The translations under genes and the position numbers were made by a program. A DNA stretch of 58,780 bases. Source: Ascidiaceihabitans sp. (GTDB lineage Bacteria; Pseudomonadota; Alphaproteobacteria; Rhodobacterales; Rhodobacteraceae). The stretch covers positions 1 through 58,780 of the forward strand of contig JAOKHV010000010.1 of assembly GCA_028248455.1 (NCBI GenBank), in the 5' to 3' direction. Below the pieces are notes generated by a model. The model did not search any database. It saw nothing but the letters and a program-made list of their open reading frames with translations, and was not told the DNA's origin. Of the stretch, positions 1-7,226 are shown piece by piece (positions within the stretch are counted from its first letter, which is position 1; each line of letters starts with the position of its first letter).

Positions 1-121
1 AATGGTAATGATCAACTGGAGATCAGAATGATCTATGCCTCCTTCTTAGGGATAGTGCCTCACAGACGTTCAGCAGCACTGGATCAGATGACCCAACCTT
101 TAAGACATTTAGCTTTGTACT

Positions 122-583
122 ATGACTAAAATGCTTACTATCATGCTGTTACTTATGATGGGGTGTAGCACCCAAGCTATTGCCCACAGTGGTGGCTTAA
201 ACAAACAGGGATGTCATGCTGGCTCCAAGCCCTATCACTGCCACAGAGCTACCAAGAAAGCTGTTAAGGCCCCTTCTAGCCCATCCACTCTGAATGGAAC
301 TGTAACCCACGTCAGGGATGGAGATACCATAGAAGTAAATGGAGTAGCCGTGAGGTTGTCAGCATTAGATTGCCCTGAGAACGGTACTCGACAAGGTGAC
401 AAAGCAACAAGGATCGCCAAGCAGTTCAAAGGGTCTCTGGCTCGGTGTGAACTTACAGGAGCTAAGACTTATGATCGGTTAGTAGGATACTGTTCGGTAG
501 GTGGCTCAGACTTTGGATTGTACATGATGCAAAACTCTTCATGTAAGGTCTGGGAAAAGTACGACGTATGGAACAGGTATTAA
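122..583 (+). CDS. Secreted YHCH-motif protein with thermonuclease-like domain
   Basis: The 153-aa protein starts with a hydrophobic signal sequence (residues 1-21). A Cys follows LLMMG, so it may be a lipoprotein, but the lipobox is imperfect and cleavage after AIA is equally possible. Residues 22-43 form the YHCH motif (HSGG...GCH...YHCHR), a likely metal-binding module common at the N-terminus of small secreted proteins. Residues 58-150 resemble a staphylococcal nuclease (SNase) fold: the VRDGDTIEV strand, then VRLSALDCPE with the usual Arg and Glu, then a weaker end (TYDRLVGYCSVGG). The domain is shorter and its C-terminal part diverges from active thermonucleases, so nuclease activity is uncertain. 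It is the first complete gene in the element. Confidence 0.75.
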   Translation: MTKMLTIMLLLMMGCSTQAIAHSGGLNKQGCHAGSKPYHCHRATKKAVKAPSSPSTLNGTVTHVRDGDTIEVNGVAVRLSALDCPENGTRQGDKATRIAKQFKGSLARCELTGAKTYDRLVGYCSVGGSDFGLYMMQNSSCKVWEKYDVWNRY

Positions 584-584
584 G

Positions 585-782
585 ATGGACAACTACATGC
601 ACCCTGCCAATGCACACAAACAACGTTGTCCTAGATATCAGCCTCCACTGAACACAGTTGTGGTTCACGGTCATGAGTAGTGTGTGGTGTGTAAGTCTAA
701 TATCTTCGAGTGCTGCTCAGGTGATACCTGTGAGACGGATCATAATTTGGCTGTTGGATATAAGAGAGGATATTTATACTGA
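585..782 (+). pseudogene. Small Cys/His-rich ORF interrupted by an amber codon
   Basis: An ATG two bases after the stop of the nuclease-like gene opens a frame of 31 codons ending in TAG at 678-680. The same frame then stays open for another 33 codons to TGA at 780. The joined product would be about 65 aa, with Cys and His residues placed like a small zinc finger: CPRY near residue 15, HGHE just before the stop, then CVVC, CC and C. A Trp at the amber position (TGG to TAG) would give a continuous small protein. It may be a recent pseudogene or two unrelated short frames. I do not recognise the family. Confidence 0.3.
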
Positions 783-846
783 TACTTACGAGCTTACTGC
801 CAAACTTGACTGTAGCTTGAGTGGATTAATTGGATGCCCGAACTTG

Positions 847-1044
847 CTAGTTACGAGTCTGGACCAACGCTTTCTTGATTAACGCATCTTTCAGCAAATA
901 CTCCATTGTGCTGTTCAGTCGATCATTATTCTGCAAGGACATGAGTTCGTCTTGAGACAAGCTGTAAGGATTATCGTCCAGCTTCATGCGCAAAGTCATG
1001 TCGTTCCAAACTGATGTGATTATGTGGCGTTCTTGATTTGTCAT
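847..1044 (-). CDS. Small protein of unknown function (65 aa)
   Basis: The 65-aa product is polar and mainly helical in character, with no signal peptide and no membrane segment. The ATG lies two bases after the stop codon of a 58-aa reading frame on the same strand (1047-1223), so the two look translationally coupled. That arrangement is the main reason to accept it as real. No known motif is visible. Its place at the left end of the window, among other tiny genes, suggests an accessory gene of the element. Confidence 0.5.
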   Translation of the reverse strand: MTNQERHIITSVWNDMTLRMKLDDNPYSLSQDELMSLQNNDRLNSTMEYLLKDALIKKALVQTRN

Positions 1045-1046
1045 AC

Positions 1047-1223
1047 TTACACTAACGGCAGGATAAGTAGCAGTGTTAGCAGATAGCCTGAGTTATTAAC
1101 TCCTGTTTGTGGTTTGTCATCAGAAGCATCAGCTAAGTCACTGGCAAGGTTCCTGACAGAGCGTGGGGTGCAAACACCATCAGGACGTTCGACGGTCTGG
1201 CAAGCCACTACAGTAAAGCGCAT
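1047..1223 (-). CDS. Small protein with C-terminal hydrophobic segment (58 aa)
   Basis: This frame encodes a 58-aa protein starting MRFTVVACQTVERPDG and ending in a hydrophobic run (YLLTLLLILPLV) that could be a membrane tail. Its TAA stop is followed after two bases by the ATG of the next small gene. No good ribosome-binding site precedes the ATG. A second frame just upstream starts with ATG AGT GAT and reads MSDALRASTNEH before it closes, so the original gene may have begun there and been shifted by an indel near 1225. I do not recognise the family. Confidence 0.4.
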   Translation of the reverse strand: MRFTVVACQTVERPDGVCTPRSVRNLASDLADASDDKPQTGVNNSGYLLTLLLILPLV

Positions 1224-1338
1224 GAATGCTCGTTGGTAGAAGCTCTGAGGGCATCACTCATGGCTACTAGCTCGTGGATGACATGACTTCGGACTGTCTC
1301 TTAGGTGTGCTGTGAGAGCGGTAAGAGTAAAGGCTGTA

Positions 1339-1629
1339 CTACTCAGCACCCTCAATGATCATCAGGTCTGTGTCTGAACATGTTTCACGTACAGCTTTTG
1401 CAGCTTGATATTCTGCACTGAAGTAGAACGTTTCAGCAGCTTGCTTGCTCTCAAACTCAATCATCATAACCGTGCCAGTGAGATTACCTTCGTGCCTATC
1501 GGCTAATGGGCCTCTAGCTAAAACCTTGCCACCATATTTCTTAATAGCTGGTGCTGCCATTCCTGCAAATGCTTGGAACTTTTCAGCGTCATTGATCCTA
1601 ATGTTGGCCACTAAGTATCCCTTTGACAT
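1339..1629 (-). CDS. DUF1330 domain protein
   Basis: The 96-aa protein matches the DUF1330 family in length and pattern: a first strand (GYLVANIRI), the segment GGKVLARG in the middle, and a final strand region with EYQAAKAVRE. This is a ferredoxin-like dimeric alpha/beta barrel fold of unknown function. The start chosen is the ATG at 1629, preceded by AGGAG at good spacing; the longer frame to 1701 has no such site and would overlap the upstream gene. It follows a GYD-domain gene by 25 bases on the same strand, so the two small alpha/beta-barrel proteins are probably co-transcribed. Confidence 0.85.
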   Translation of the reverse strand: MSKGYLVANIRINDAEKFQAFAGMAAPAIKKYGGKVLARGPLADRHEGNLTGTVMMIEFESKQAAETFYFSAEYQAAKAVRETCSDTDLMIIEGAE

Positions 1630-1654
1630 GTTCCCGATCTCCTTTGTTATTGGT

Positions 1655-1978
1655 TTACTCATTACCCGGCATTGGGTAGCCGCCAACTGTTCTTGCGACA
1701 TTCAAAGCTTTGTCGATATCCATGGTAGGCAAAAGTAAAAGTTCGTCCCAGCCGCCAGAAGCCATCATCACTGCTTGAAGCCCAGAAGCAGTTTCATATG
1801 AATCAACCTCAGCATCAGCAATTACATCGAATGGACCCTGTAGGTAATCAATGGACCCGAGTTTTGCTCCAGCTTTTTCGACCATAGCACTTACTGCTTT
1901 GACCCGAGCATCGTAACTACTTGCCATCATCCCTTCACGGCCTTTGTCACTGTATGCTCCTAAAAAAAATACTTTCAT
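1655..1978 (-). CDS. GYD domain protein
   Basis: The 107-aa protein looks like the GYD family (small ferredoxin-like proteins of unknown role): an N-terminal strand (VFFLGAYSDKG), a helix with AVSAMVEKAGAKLGSIDYLQG, and DVIADAEV in the middle. Two ATGs compete. The second, at 1978, has AGGAA seven bases upstream and is preferred to the one at 1984. It precedes the DUF1330 gene and likely heads that two-gene unit. Both families bind no known cofactor. Small dimeric barrels of this type are often found with oxidative or signal-removal functions, but nothing in the sequence shows that here. Confidence 0.8.
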   Translation of the reverse strand: MKVFFLGAYSDKGREGMMASSYDARVKAVSAMVEKAGAKLGSIDYLQGPFDVIADAEVDSYETASGLQAVMMASGGWDELLLLPTMDIDKALNVARTVGGYPMPGNE

Positions 1979-2196
1979 TTTCATTTCCTTTGGTTCTTTT
2001 AAACAAGAGTATCCAAAAGTTTACATAAAATCTTGAATATGACTAGTTTAAATCTTGAAGCAGAAGGTCCCATTAACATCACAGCCCACGAGGTACGTCA
2101 GAGAGCCAGATGCAAGAAGTTTGGCGAAGGGTAACAACACGTATCAGATCAAGTGATAACAGCACGAGAATACTGTTCTGTAGTTTGACAACGAAC

Positions 2197-2443
2197 TTAT
2201 TTAGTGAAGCCCTTTGAAGTAGGCTTTTCATCGACTAAAGCGCAACCAATCTCGTGAAATTGCTTGAACGTCGCCTTGAGTGCACTGCACTGAAAGAGGC
2301 TATTTTCATAAGCAACGTATCCTATCCAGCGTACTAGTCCCTCTTTTAGAAGAGTTGTTTGAGCAAAAACATTACCGTTCTCTAAAATATCACTTGCACT
2401 TGGTAGTGGGTCTTCCGCTGCAGCGTAACTTCTTACAAGAGGT
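2197..2443 (-). pseudogene. Headless coding remnant in a 554-base gap
   Basis: The gap between 1979 and 2538 has no conventional gene, but on the minus strand one frame stays open for about 82 codons and reads like real protein (for example LKEGLVRWIGYVAYENS and TFKQFHEIGCALVDEK), ending in TAA at 2197. No ATG, GTG or TTG opens it, and a stop lies just upstream. An ATG in another frame at 2470 (MGIECYSKLTS) with a promoter-like sequence before it could be the original start, separated by a frameshift near 2440. I do not recognise the product. The rest of the gap (1979-2196) shows nothing. Confidence 0.4.
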
Positions 2444-2478
2444 TAACTTACTGTAGCACTCGATACCCATAATCCGTA

Positions 2479-2508
2479 ATAATGTTTAAATACAATATAT
2501 TATGTCAA
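2479..2508 (-). promoter_or_regulatory. Candidate sigma-70-type promoter
   Basis: On the minus strand a perfect TTGACA (2508-2503) is followed after 18 bases by CATTAT (2484-2479), in an AT-rich stretch. It points toward the degraded frame at 2197-2443 and lies just beyond the end of the SnoaL-like gene. It was judged by eye only, and AT-rich regions give such matches by chance. Confidence 0.25.
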
Positions 2509-2538
2509 TCCTGTTTAAAAGTATTCCAACATTCTGTA

Positions 2539-2925
2539 TCAATCATCGTCTTTGTTAAGTGTATTCTCACCCGCCATATAAACACGTATCTCTGAGAATA
2601 ACCCATCCCTGACTTTGAAGAAGTTGCAGTTTGACTTATTAACCATCCCACCACCGTTTAACTTATTAGTAACCCTGAAGCGCACTGCGATGTCTCCACC
2701 TGATGCGTCTTCTATCCAGCAAAATTGATCGTGCTTAACCCACTGATGATTAGCCCAGAGCCGCCTAAACATAGTACTAATCTCTTCGCTGCCAGTTAGT
2801 TTTATACCATGCGTTTCGACAGCGAATAAGCAATCTGAAGTGATTAGTTTCAGGATGGCCTCTAGGTCTTCAGTATCAACGAAGTGAAAGTAGTCTGTAA
2901 CCTTTTGCTTAAGCGATGAACCCAT
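2539..2925 (-). CDS. SnoaL/NTF2-like fold protein
   Basis: The 128-aa product has the layout of a SnoaL-like (nuclear transport factor 2 superfamily) protein: an N-terminal helix with KVTDYFHFVDTEDLEAILKL, the strand DCLFAV, a segment with LTGSEEISTMFRRLW, and C-terminal strands including CNFFKVRDGLFSEIRVYMA. Such cone-shaped proteins bind small hydrophobic ligands or act as isomerases or hydrolases, and the substrate cannot be read from sequence. The ATG at 2925 is chosen over the upstream frame to 3006, because the longer N-terminus would overlap the small zinc-ribbon ORF and has no homologous character. It is the last gene of the overlapping micro-gene train. Confidence 0.7.
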   Translation of the reverse strand: MGSSLKQKVTDYFHFVDTEDLEAILKLITSDCLFAVETHGIKLTGSEEISTMFRRLWANHQWVKHDQFCWIEDASGGDIAVRFRVTNKLNGGGMVNKSNCNFFKVRDGLFSEIRVYMAGENTLNKDDD

Positions 2926-2951
2926 GTCATTTCTCAACTTATTGGTGAATA

Positions 2952-3080
2952 CTACCTCACACCATCGGTCTTCAGCCAGTCTTTGACAACATTTATAGCT
3001 AAGCACTGCTCACAATATTCTTGATGTAATGTCTTTGCTCGGTTCTTGCAGGACTTGCAGATTTTGGCTTTATTCGTCAT
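2952..3080 (-). CDS. Micro-protein with two CxxC pairs (42 aa)
   Basis: This frame is too short for standard ORF cut-offs. It encodes 42 residues with ICKSCKNRAKTL near the start and EYCEQC about 13 residues later, giving two CxxC pairs spaced like a small zinc ribbon or treble-clef knuckle. The ATG overlaps the end of the upstream 42-codon gene by 11 bases, and the SnoaL-like gene starts 26 bases after its stop. Such overlapping starts and stops are typical of phage-like operons and argue that the frame is used. The likely role is zinc-binding, with the partner unknown. Confidence 0.55.
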   Translation of the reverse strand: MTNKAKICKSCKNRAKTLHQEYCEQCLAINVVKDWLKTDGVR

Positions 3081-3198
3081 CGCTGCGAAAGTATCCTTGT
3101 TCCTGAGGGTCTTGTATCACCACCAACCACTCTCCAGTCCCCCTGTAACAGTAACGGTAAGGAATGAGGTGTCTACGATGCCCATTCTTCCACGCCAT
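3070..3198 (-). CDS. Micro-protein overlapping its neighbours (42 aa)
   Basis: An ATG at 3198 lies inside the last codons of the 97-aa gene above and opens a 42-codon frame rich in Tyr, Arg and aromatic residues (for example HLIPYRYCYRGTGEWLVVIQ). Its last codons overlap the ATG of the next CxxC micro-gene. The frame extends upstream to 3294 without a better start. Two readings fit: a coupled micro-gene, or the original C-terminus of the 97-aa protein after a frameshift near 3190. The overlaps on both sides favour the first. The family is unknown. Confidence 0.45.
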   Translation of the reverse strand: MAWKNGHRRHLIPYRYCYRGTGEWLVVIQDPQEQGYFRSDDE

Positions 3199-3466
3199 GA
3201 CAAGCTTTGAGAACCTGCAATAACTGTAAATGCATATAACCCTGTTTATTGTACTCTTTCTGCATTCCAACGGTGTCTTGGTTCTTCCAGCCAATCAGGT
3301 GGCCCGATGTTTTGTTAGGTGTACCAGCCGCATCAAACTTAGCCTGTAGGTTGTTACGGAAGCCGTGAGGCTTGATAGCTGAATCTTTGCTGAACGAGTC
3401 AATATGAACGAACTGGTTATTAACCACCTGGATGCTATTGATAGCTTGGCTTGCCGATAGGCTCAT
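3173..3466 (-). CDS. Protein of unknown function (97 aa)
   Basis: The 97-aa product starts MSLSASQAINSIQVV and has no signal peptide or membrane segment. Its middle contains a polar stretch (GFRNNLQAKFDAAG) and a Gln-rich helix near the C-terminus. A 14-codon frame (3463-3507) ends with its TGA overlapping this ATG, which could be a leader peptide, but it has no clear ribosome-binding site. This gene heads the overlapping micro-gene train and lies just downstream of the primase-helicase and the large palindrome on the same strand. I do not recognise the family. Confidence 0.55.
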   Translation of the reverse strand: MSLSASQAINSIQVVNNQFVHIDSFSKDSAIKPHGFRNNLQAKFDAAGTPNKTSGHLIGWKNQDTVGMQKEYNKQGYMHLQLLQVLKACHGVEEWAS

Positions 3467-3588
3467 GCTGGAAACCTGATGTTAAACAATGGATCAGTAG
3501 TGGGCATGGGCCACAGGGGGTATACGGGGTAAGTATATATGACCTCTGCCAGTGATGGAGCCTGTAGGTATGTAAACCACTATCAGTT

Positions 3589-3691
3589 AAGTTTCGGGTT
3601 AGATGACCGTTATGATAATCCTTAATGTGACAGGTTCCTATAAGTACCTATAGCACCTTGTCACATTAACGGTACTGTTACCCCGAAACTT
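3589..3691. repeat. Large imperfect palindrome at the 3' end of the primase-helicase gene
   Basis: The inner part (3621-3670) is a palindrome centred on GTAC: TTAATGTGACA on the left is mirrored by TGTCACATTAA on the right, and the TATA blocks around the centre also mirror each other. The symmetry extends outward. AAGTTTCGGG at 3589-3598 is mirrored by CCCGAAACTT at 3682-3691, and ACCGTTA on the left matches TAACGGT on the right, with an insertion of roughly 14 bases in the left arm. The right outer arm includes the last codons and stop of the primase gene. It could be a replication origin, a regulator site or a cruciform terminator. Confidence 0.65.
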
Positions 3692-6600
3692 CAAGCTCTG
3701 GCCCATAGAGATATTCTAGCCTCAATTCACTGATAGCACCTTCACCCCAGCCTGCTGTTAGATGTGCCAGTACTTCAGCTTCAGTCCACGGGGTGTAGAG
3801 GCTGGTAGTGGGACTGCCTGAGTAATCCTTCGAGAGGAATAAGTGCTGGTGAGTGGTGGTACGTTTTACCTTGGCTTTGAAGGTGGCTATCTGGGTTGCT
3901 GTTCTAACTAAGTCGGGAAGCTGAGTTAAGAGTCGTGTAGGTTCAGAGGCTTTGGAACGATCAGATTGGAATACCTTTCTGGCACTTGCCCCAACATACC
4001 CCAAATCAGGCCGCATCTTCTCCAAGCCTAACGGCGTCAGAGGTAGGTCACCTGTTTTGATAAGTTCCATTTCCAGCTTGTCAGGCATCAAGTCATTAAA
4101 CTCAATCAGATGATCTACTGGCATCTCGACAGGCAGGTTAGATAGCAGGAATACCCGCTTTTGATAATCAGCCCAAACCAACCTCAATCTAGCTATTGCC
4201 TGTACGGTCTCAGCCTCCCTGATTTGCTTTTGGACTGCTCCAATGCGGGGATCACTAAATGATAGAACCGTCATAGCTGCGGGTGGATGTGAACTACGCT
4301 TGGACAGCCAATAGTCCACTTGATCTAAAGGTAGGTTTTCTAAGTCGTCATAGGCCAGTGGGTTGCCTGAGTTGCCAAAGATGGCTCTGGCCTGTCGTTC
4401 AATATCATCCAAGGGCGGCTGGTTGCGGCCAGTTACAAATACAACTGATCTGTCCTCAAAGGCATTAGAACCACGCAGGGACATGAAGTGCGCCACCGCT
4501 ACACCTGCATCAAGCTCAGGGTGACCTCGCAGGAACTCACATAATTCTTTGTTACCCACGACTAGAGGGCTTTCGCCTGCCTTCACCCATTCATTTAAGA
4601 TTGTGATCAAACTGGCTAAGTCATTATGGCGAGGATCATAGGTTGGCTCTGACAGGTTCTCTTGTTCTGGCACAATCTTGCTGTTCCAAAAGATTTTACT
4701 GCCAGTACGATCATGCACCTGACTAACCACGGCTAATTGGTGAACATCAATCCGATGGTATTGCATGGCTGGTAAGTAGGCGTCTGTGATTACGGGGTCA
4801 GCCGTAGCATCCAAGTAAAGCACTGGTGTAGAACGTGGCACTCGAATGGGCTTATGCTCACAGATCACAATCTCGTTCTTACGGTTGTTGTAAGCCAGTT
4901 GTCCAAATTGATCCTTGCCTTGATCCTCAATCTCCCTTGCTGCGATCTCAAGCAGTCTGGTCAGGGCTTTATACTGTTTAGCTGATCTCACATTGCGGCT
5001 TTGCGTCGTCCCAGCACTGAAGGGAGTAGCTGGATTTAACCCTTCAACCGACACAGCGTTAAACTCAAAGGCTCCTATATCCTTCTTCCGCAGGTAGGAT
5101 AGATCACCCTGATGTTTGGTTAGGCACTCTGCCAGATCGAAGCCTAACTGCGCATTACCATCAAAACGAATGTGCTGAGTTACGTCACCCACTGGAATGG
5201 ATGGCATATTGCTAACGGCAGACGACATAAACGCTTCATCTATTATTACCAGATTGGGGTCTATCTGCCTTTCAAACTCGTTCCTGCTTAGAAACAAGGA
5301 CGCATGAGTGTAAATACGGATCGTATTCTCAACGCCCAGATCATCACCTGATTGTCTGAACTGATCCAGATAGCTGCAGCCACCAAAGAAACTGCATTGC
5401 TCTCCTGAGGTACGGCTTAGACAGGCATTACCATAGATGCTGTGACCCTTTTCCTCCAAGTCCCTGACATACTCTGCCCTCTGGCACATAATAGGATGCG
5501 GATATGAGTTTTGTTCTTTGTCCCATTTACCACCCGTACGAGGATAAACGTGAATAACCTTGGCATTGATGTCCTCTAAGCTTTGCTCCCATTCGTCTGC
5601 CAGATCATGTCGGGGAACGTAGACTTCTATGGTCTGCTGGAATTTATTAGTCAGATACTTTTTTAGTTCGGCTATCGTTTGTTTGGTTTTACCTGTTCCC
5701 ATAGTGAGGCGAACAGCAGCCCTTGGATTAGCACCCTCAGCCAAGTCCTCGAAGAAGCCGCTTAGAATGGTGTTAAGTTTAGACTGTGCCTCAATTGCTC
5801 CAACAAGCTTTGGGCGTTCTACCGTGCCCGCACCTGCAACGAGTATCGTTCTGTCTGAGCGAGATACAAAGTCATACGTACCACTATCAAGTTCCTGCAG
5901 TCTTGCTCTGGCCTTTGTGACGGCATCATCGATTGTCCAAGCGCCACGATCAGATACCACGCTTATATCTGCTTCTTCACAGAAACGGTTCCAGAGGGCA
6001 GTAGTCACCTCTTCTTCGCTGGGAGTGTGTTCTAGGGTGACCAACTGTTGCATGACCTGATTGGACAGCAAGAACATAAGTTGCTCCCTGCCATCAATGG
6101 CAAGACCAGTATCTGGATCATGTTCTATATCTTTAGGATCAAGCAGTCCTGATTTGCCACGTGTTCGTTGCTTTGAGAAAGTTGAAGCGACAGCACTTCT
6201 AAAAGCTAAATCAGATGGAACCGTTACGGTTGATACTCCAGCACCAGCTTCAAACAAGCCAGATCGATTGGGGTATGGATCAACGGCACCATCACTAAAT
6301 TGAGGGTTAGCAGTCAGATGGATTTGGATTGGATTGAACATCCGCCAATCCGCTGGATAACCAGACAGCCACGCCTTCATTTCATTGTCAGAACAAGAGC
6401 GTTCCAACCAGAACCACAGATGCACATTGATCCCAGACTTGATGCCCATGCTGGATGATAAATGATACCAACAGTCGGCAGCTTGGAACTCAGCAGGAAG
6501 TTGTTGGATTGCATGAGACACCATTTCTTGTTGATCAGAAACATCACCATCCCAAGCCAGGCGATCAATGTCGATCATGCACCATTGGCGGGATGTGGCA

Positions 6601-6854
6601 ATGAAGGTTCCCATTTCGCGAGGCACTGGGCTGCTTTGGTCGTCCGTCAGTGACCCTCTGATAACTGTATGTGTGGGCTTATCCTCAAGTCTTTGTAGCA
6701 ATGCAGACAGGCTTTTAAGATCTGACACTATCTCTTCAGACACGTTGAACAGTTTGCCAGTAGAAAAACGTTGTTGAATTACATCTGAGCCACTGAAGCT
6801 CTTAACCAGGGCATGACCAGAGGCAGATTGTAGGAGTGTTATAGCTTTGCTCAT
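3678..6854 (-). CDS. Primase-polymerase / superfamily 2 helicase fusion
   Basis: The 1058-aa product starts at the ATG at 6854, which has GGAAGGG at proper spacing; the ATG six bases upstream sits too close. Residue numbers below count from that upstream ATG. Residues 60-210 look like an archaeo-eukaryotic-type primase: MIDID near 95-99 supplies the catalytic acidic pair, SSSMGI...NVHLWF (135-150) the second motif, and the HLTANP...DPYPNRSG segment the third. The helicase part has a Walker A (MGTGKT, 387-392), four Cys (459, 480, 489, 495) between Walker A and B, a Walker B with DEAF (541-544), LDATADP as motif III, and a GRNQP...RQARA motif VI-like region. It would prime and unwind DNA for replication of the element. 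The four Cys suggest an Fe-S or zinc knuckle as in XPD/DinG helicases. The gene is intact. Confidence 0.85.
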   Translation of the reverse strand: MSKAITLLQSASGHALVKSFSGSDVIQQRFSTGKLFNVSEEIVSDLKSLSALLQRLEDKPTHTVIRGSLTDDQSSPVPREMGTFIATSRQWCMIDIDRLAWDGDVSDQQEMVSHAIQQLPAEFQAADCWYHLSSSMGIKSGINVHLWFWLERSCSDNEMKAWLSGYPADWRMFNPIQIHLTANPQFSDGAVDPYPNRSGLFEAGAGVSTVTVPSDLAFRSAVASTFSKQRTRGKSGLLDPKDIEHDPDTGLAIDGREQLMFLLSNQVMQQLVTLEHTPSEEEVTTALWNRFCEEADISVVSDRGAWTIDDAVTKARARLQELDSGTYDFVSRSDRTILVAGAGTVERPKLVGAIEAQSKLNTILSGFFEDLAEGANPRAAVRLTMGTGKTKQTIAELKKYLTNKFQQTIEVYVPRHDLADEWEQSLEDINAKVIHVYPRTGGKWDKEQNSYPHPIMCQRAEYVRDLEEKGHSIYGNACLSRTSGEQCSFFGGCSYLDQFRQSGDDLGVENTIRIYTHASLFLSRNEFERQIDPNLVIIDEAFMSSAVSNMPSIPVGDVTQHIRFDGNAQLGFDLAECLTKHQGDLSYLRKKDIGAFEFNAVSVEGLNPATPFSAGTTQSRNVRSAKQYKALTRLLEIAAREIEDQGKDQFGQLAYNNRKNEIVICEHKPIRVPRSTPVLYLDATADPVITDAYLPAMQYHRIDVHQLAVVSQVHDRTGSKIFWNSKIVPEQENLSEPTYDPRHNDLASLITILNEWVKAGESPLVVGNKELCEFLRGHPELDAGVAVAHFMSLRGSNAFEDRSVVFVTGRNQPPLDDIERQARAIFGNSGNPLAYDDLENLPLDQVDYWLSKRSSHPPAAMTVLSFSDPRIGAVQKQIREAETVQAIARLRLVWADYQKRVFLLSNLPVEMPVDHLIEFNDLMPDKLEMELIKTGDLPLTPLGLEKMRPDLGYVGASARKVFQSDRSKASEPTRLLTQLPDLVRTATQIATFKAKVKRTTTHQHLFLSKDYSGSPTTSLYTPWTEAEVLAHLTAGWGEGAISELRLEYLYGPELEVSG

Positions 6855-7226
6855 TTCCATCCCTTCCCAAACTTATTGGTAAAACATAAGCATGAAAGCC
6901 CAAAAGTACCAATTAGAGATTAATGGACCACAAGATGAGGGTTCAGATGTACCGAGAGGATAACTGTCTCAGGCGAGCATTCAGTAATTCAAGAGGGTAT
7001 CAAGGTTGTAAATTCCATAGACGGTGGTTTTAGAAATGGTCCTGTGTGAAGCTATCGAGCCACAAACACATCCTAATGAGTTAATCCTGCTGTGAACGCG
7101 AAACAGGTACTTAAAAGCATATCTTTTACTCGCCCTCCAAAACAGTAGCGTTAAACAATAACTATGGTTAGATTCTAGGGTATCTGTTTGAGATACAACG
7201 TCTCGATCTGCAGGGGTGTCATACTG
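6855..7226. other. Gene-less divergent intergenic region
   Basis: About 370 bases separate the primase-helicase (leftward) from the secreted-protein gene (rightward), so both promoters should lie here. I see no convincing small gene, no tRNA-like fold and no iteron array. The region is AT-rich, and no single promoter pair stands out enough to call. Confidence 0.5.

Noticed and set aside
658-882. 74-aa plus-strand frame starting with GTG
   Set aside because: It overlaps the Cys-rich frame at 585-782 and the end of the 65-aa gene, and has no ribosome-binding site or domain.
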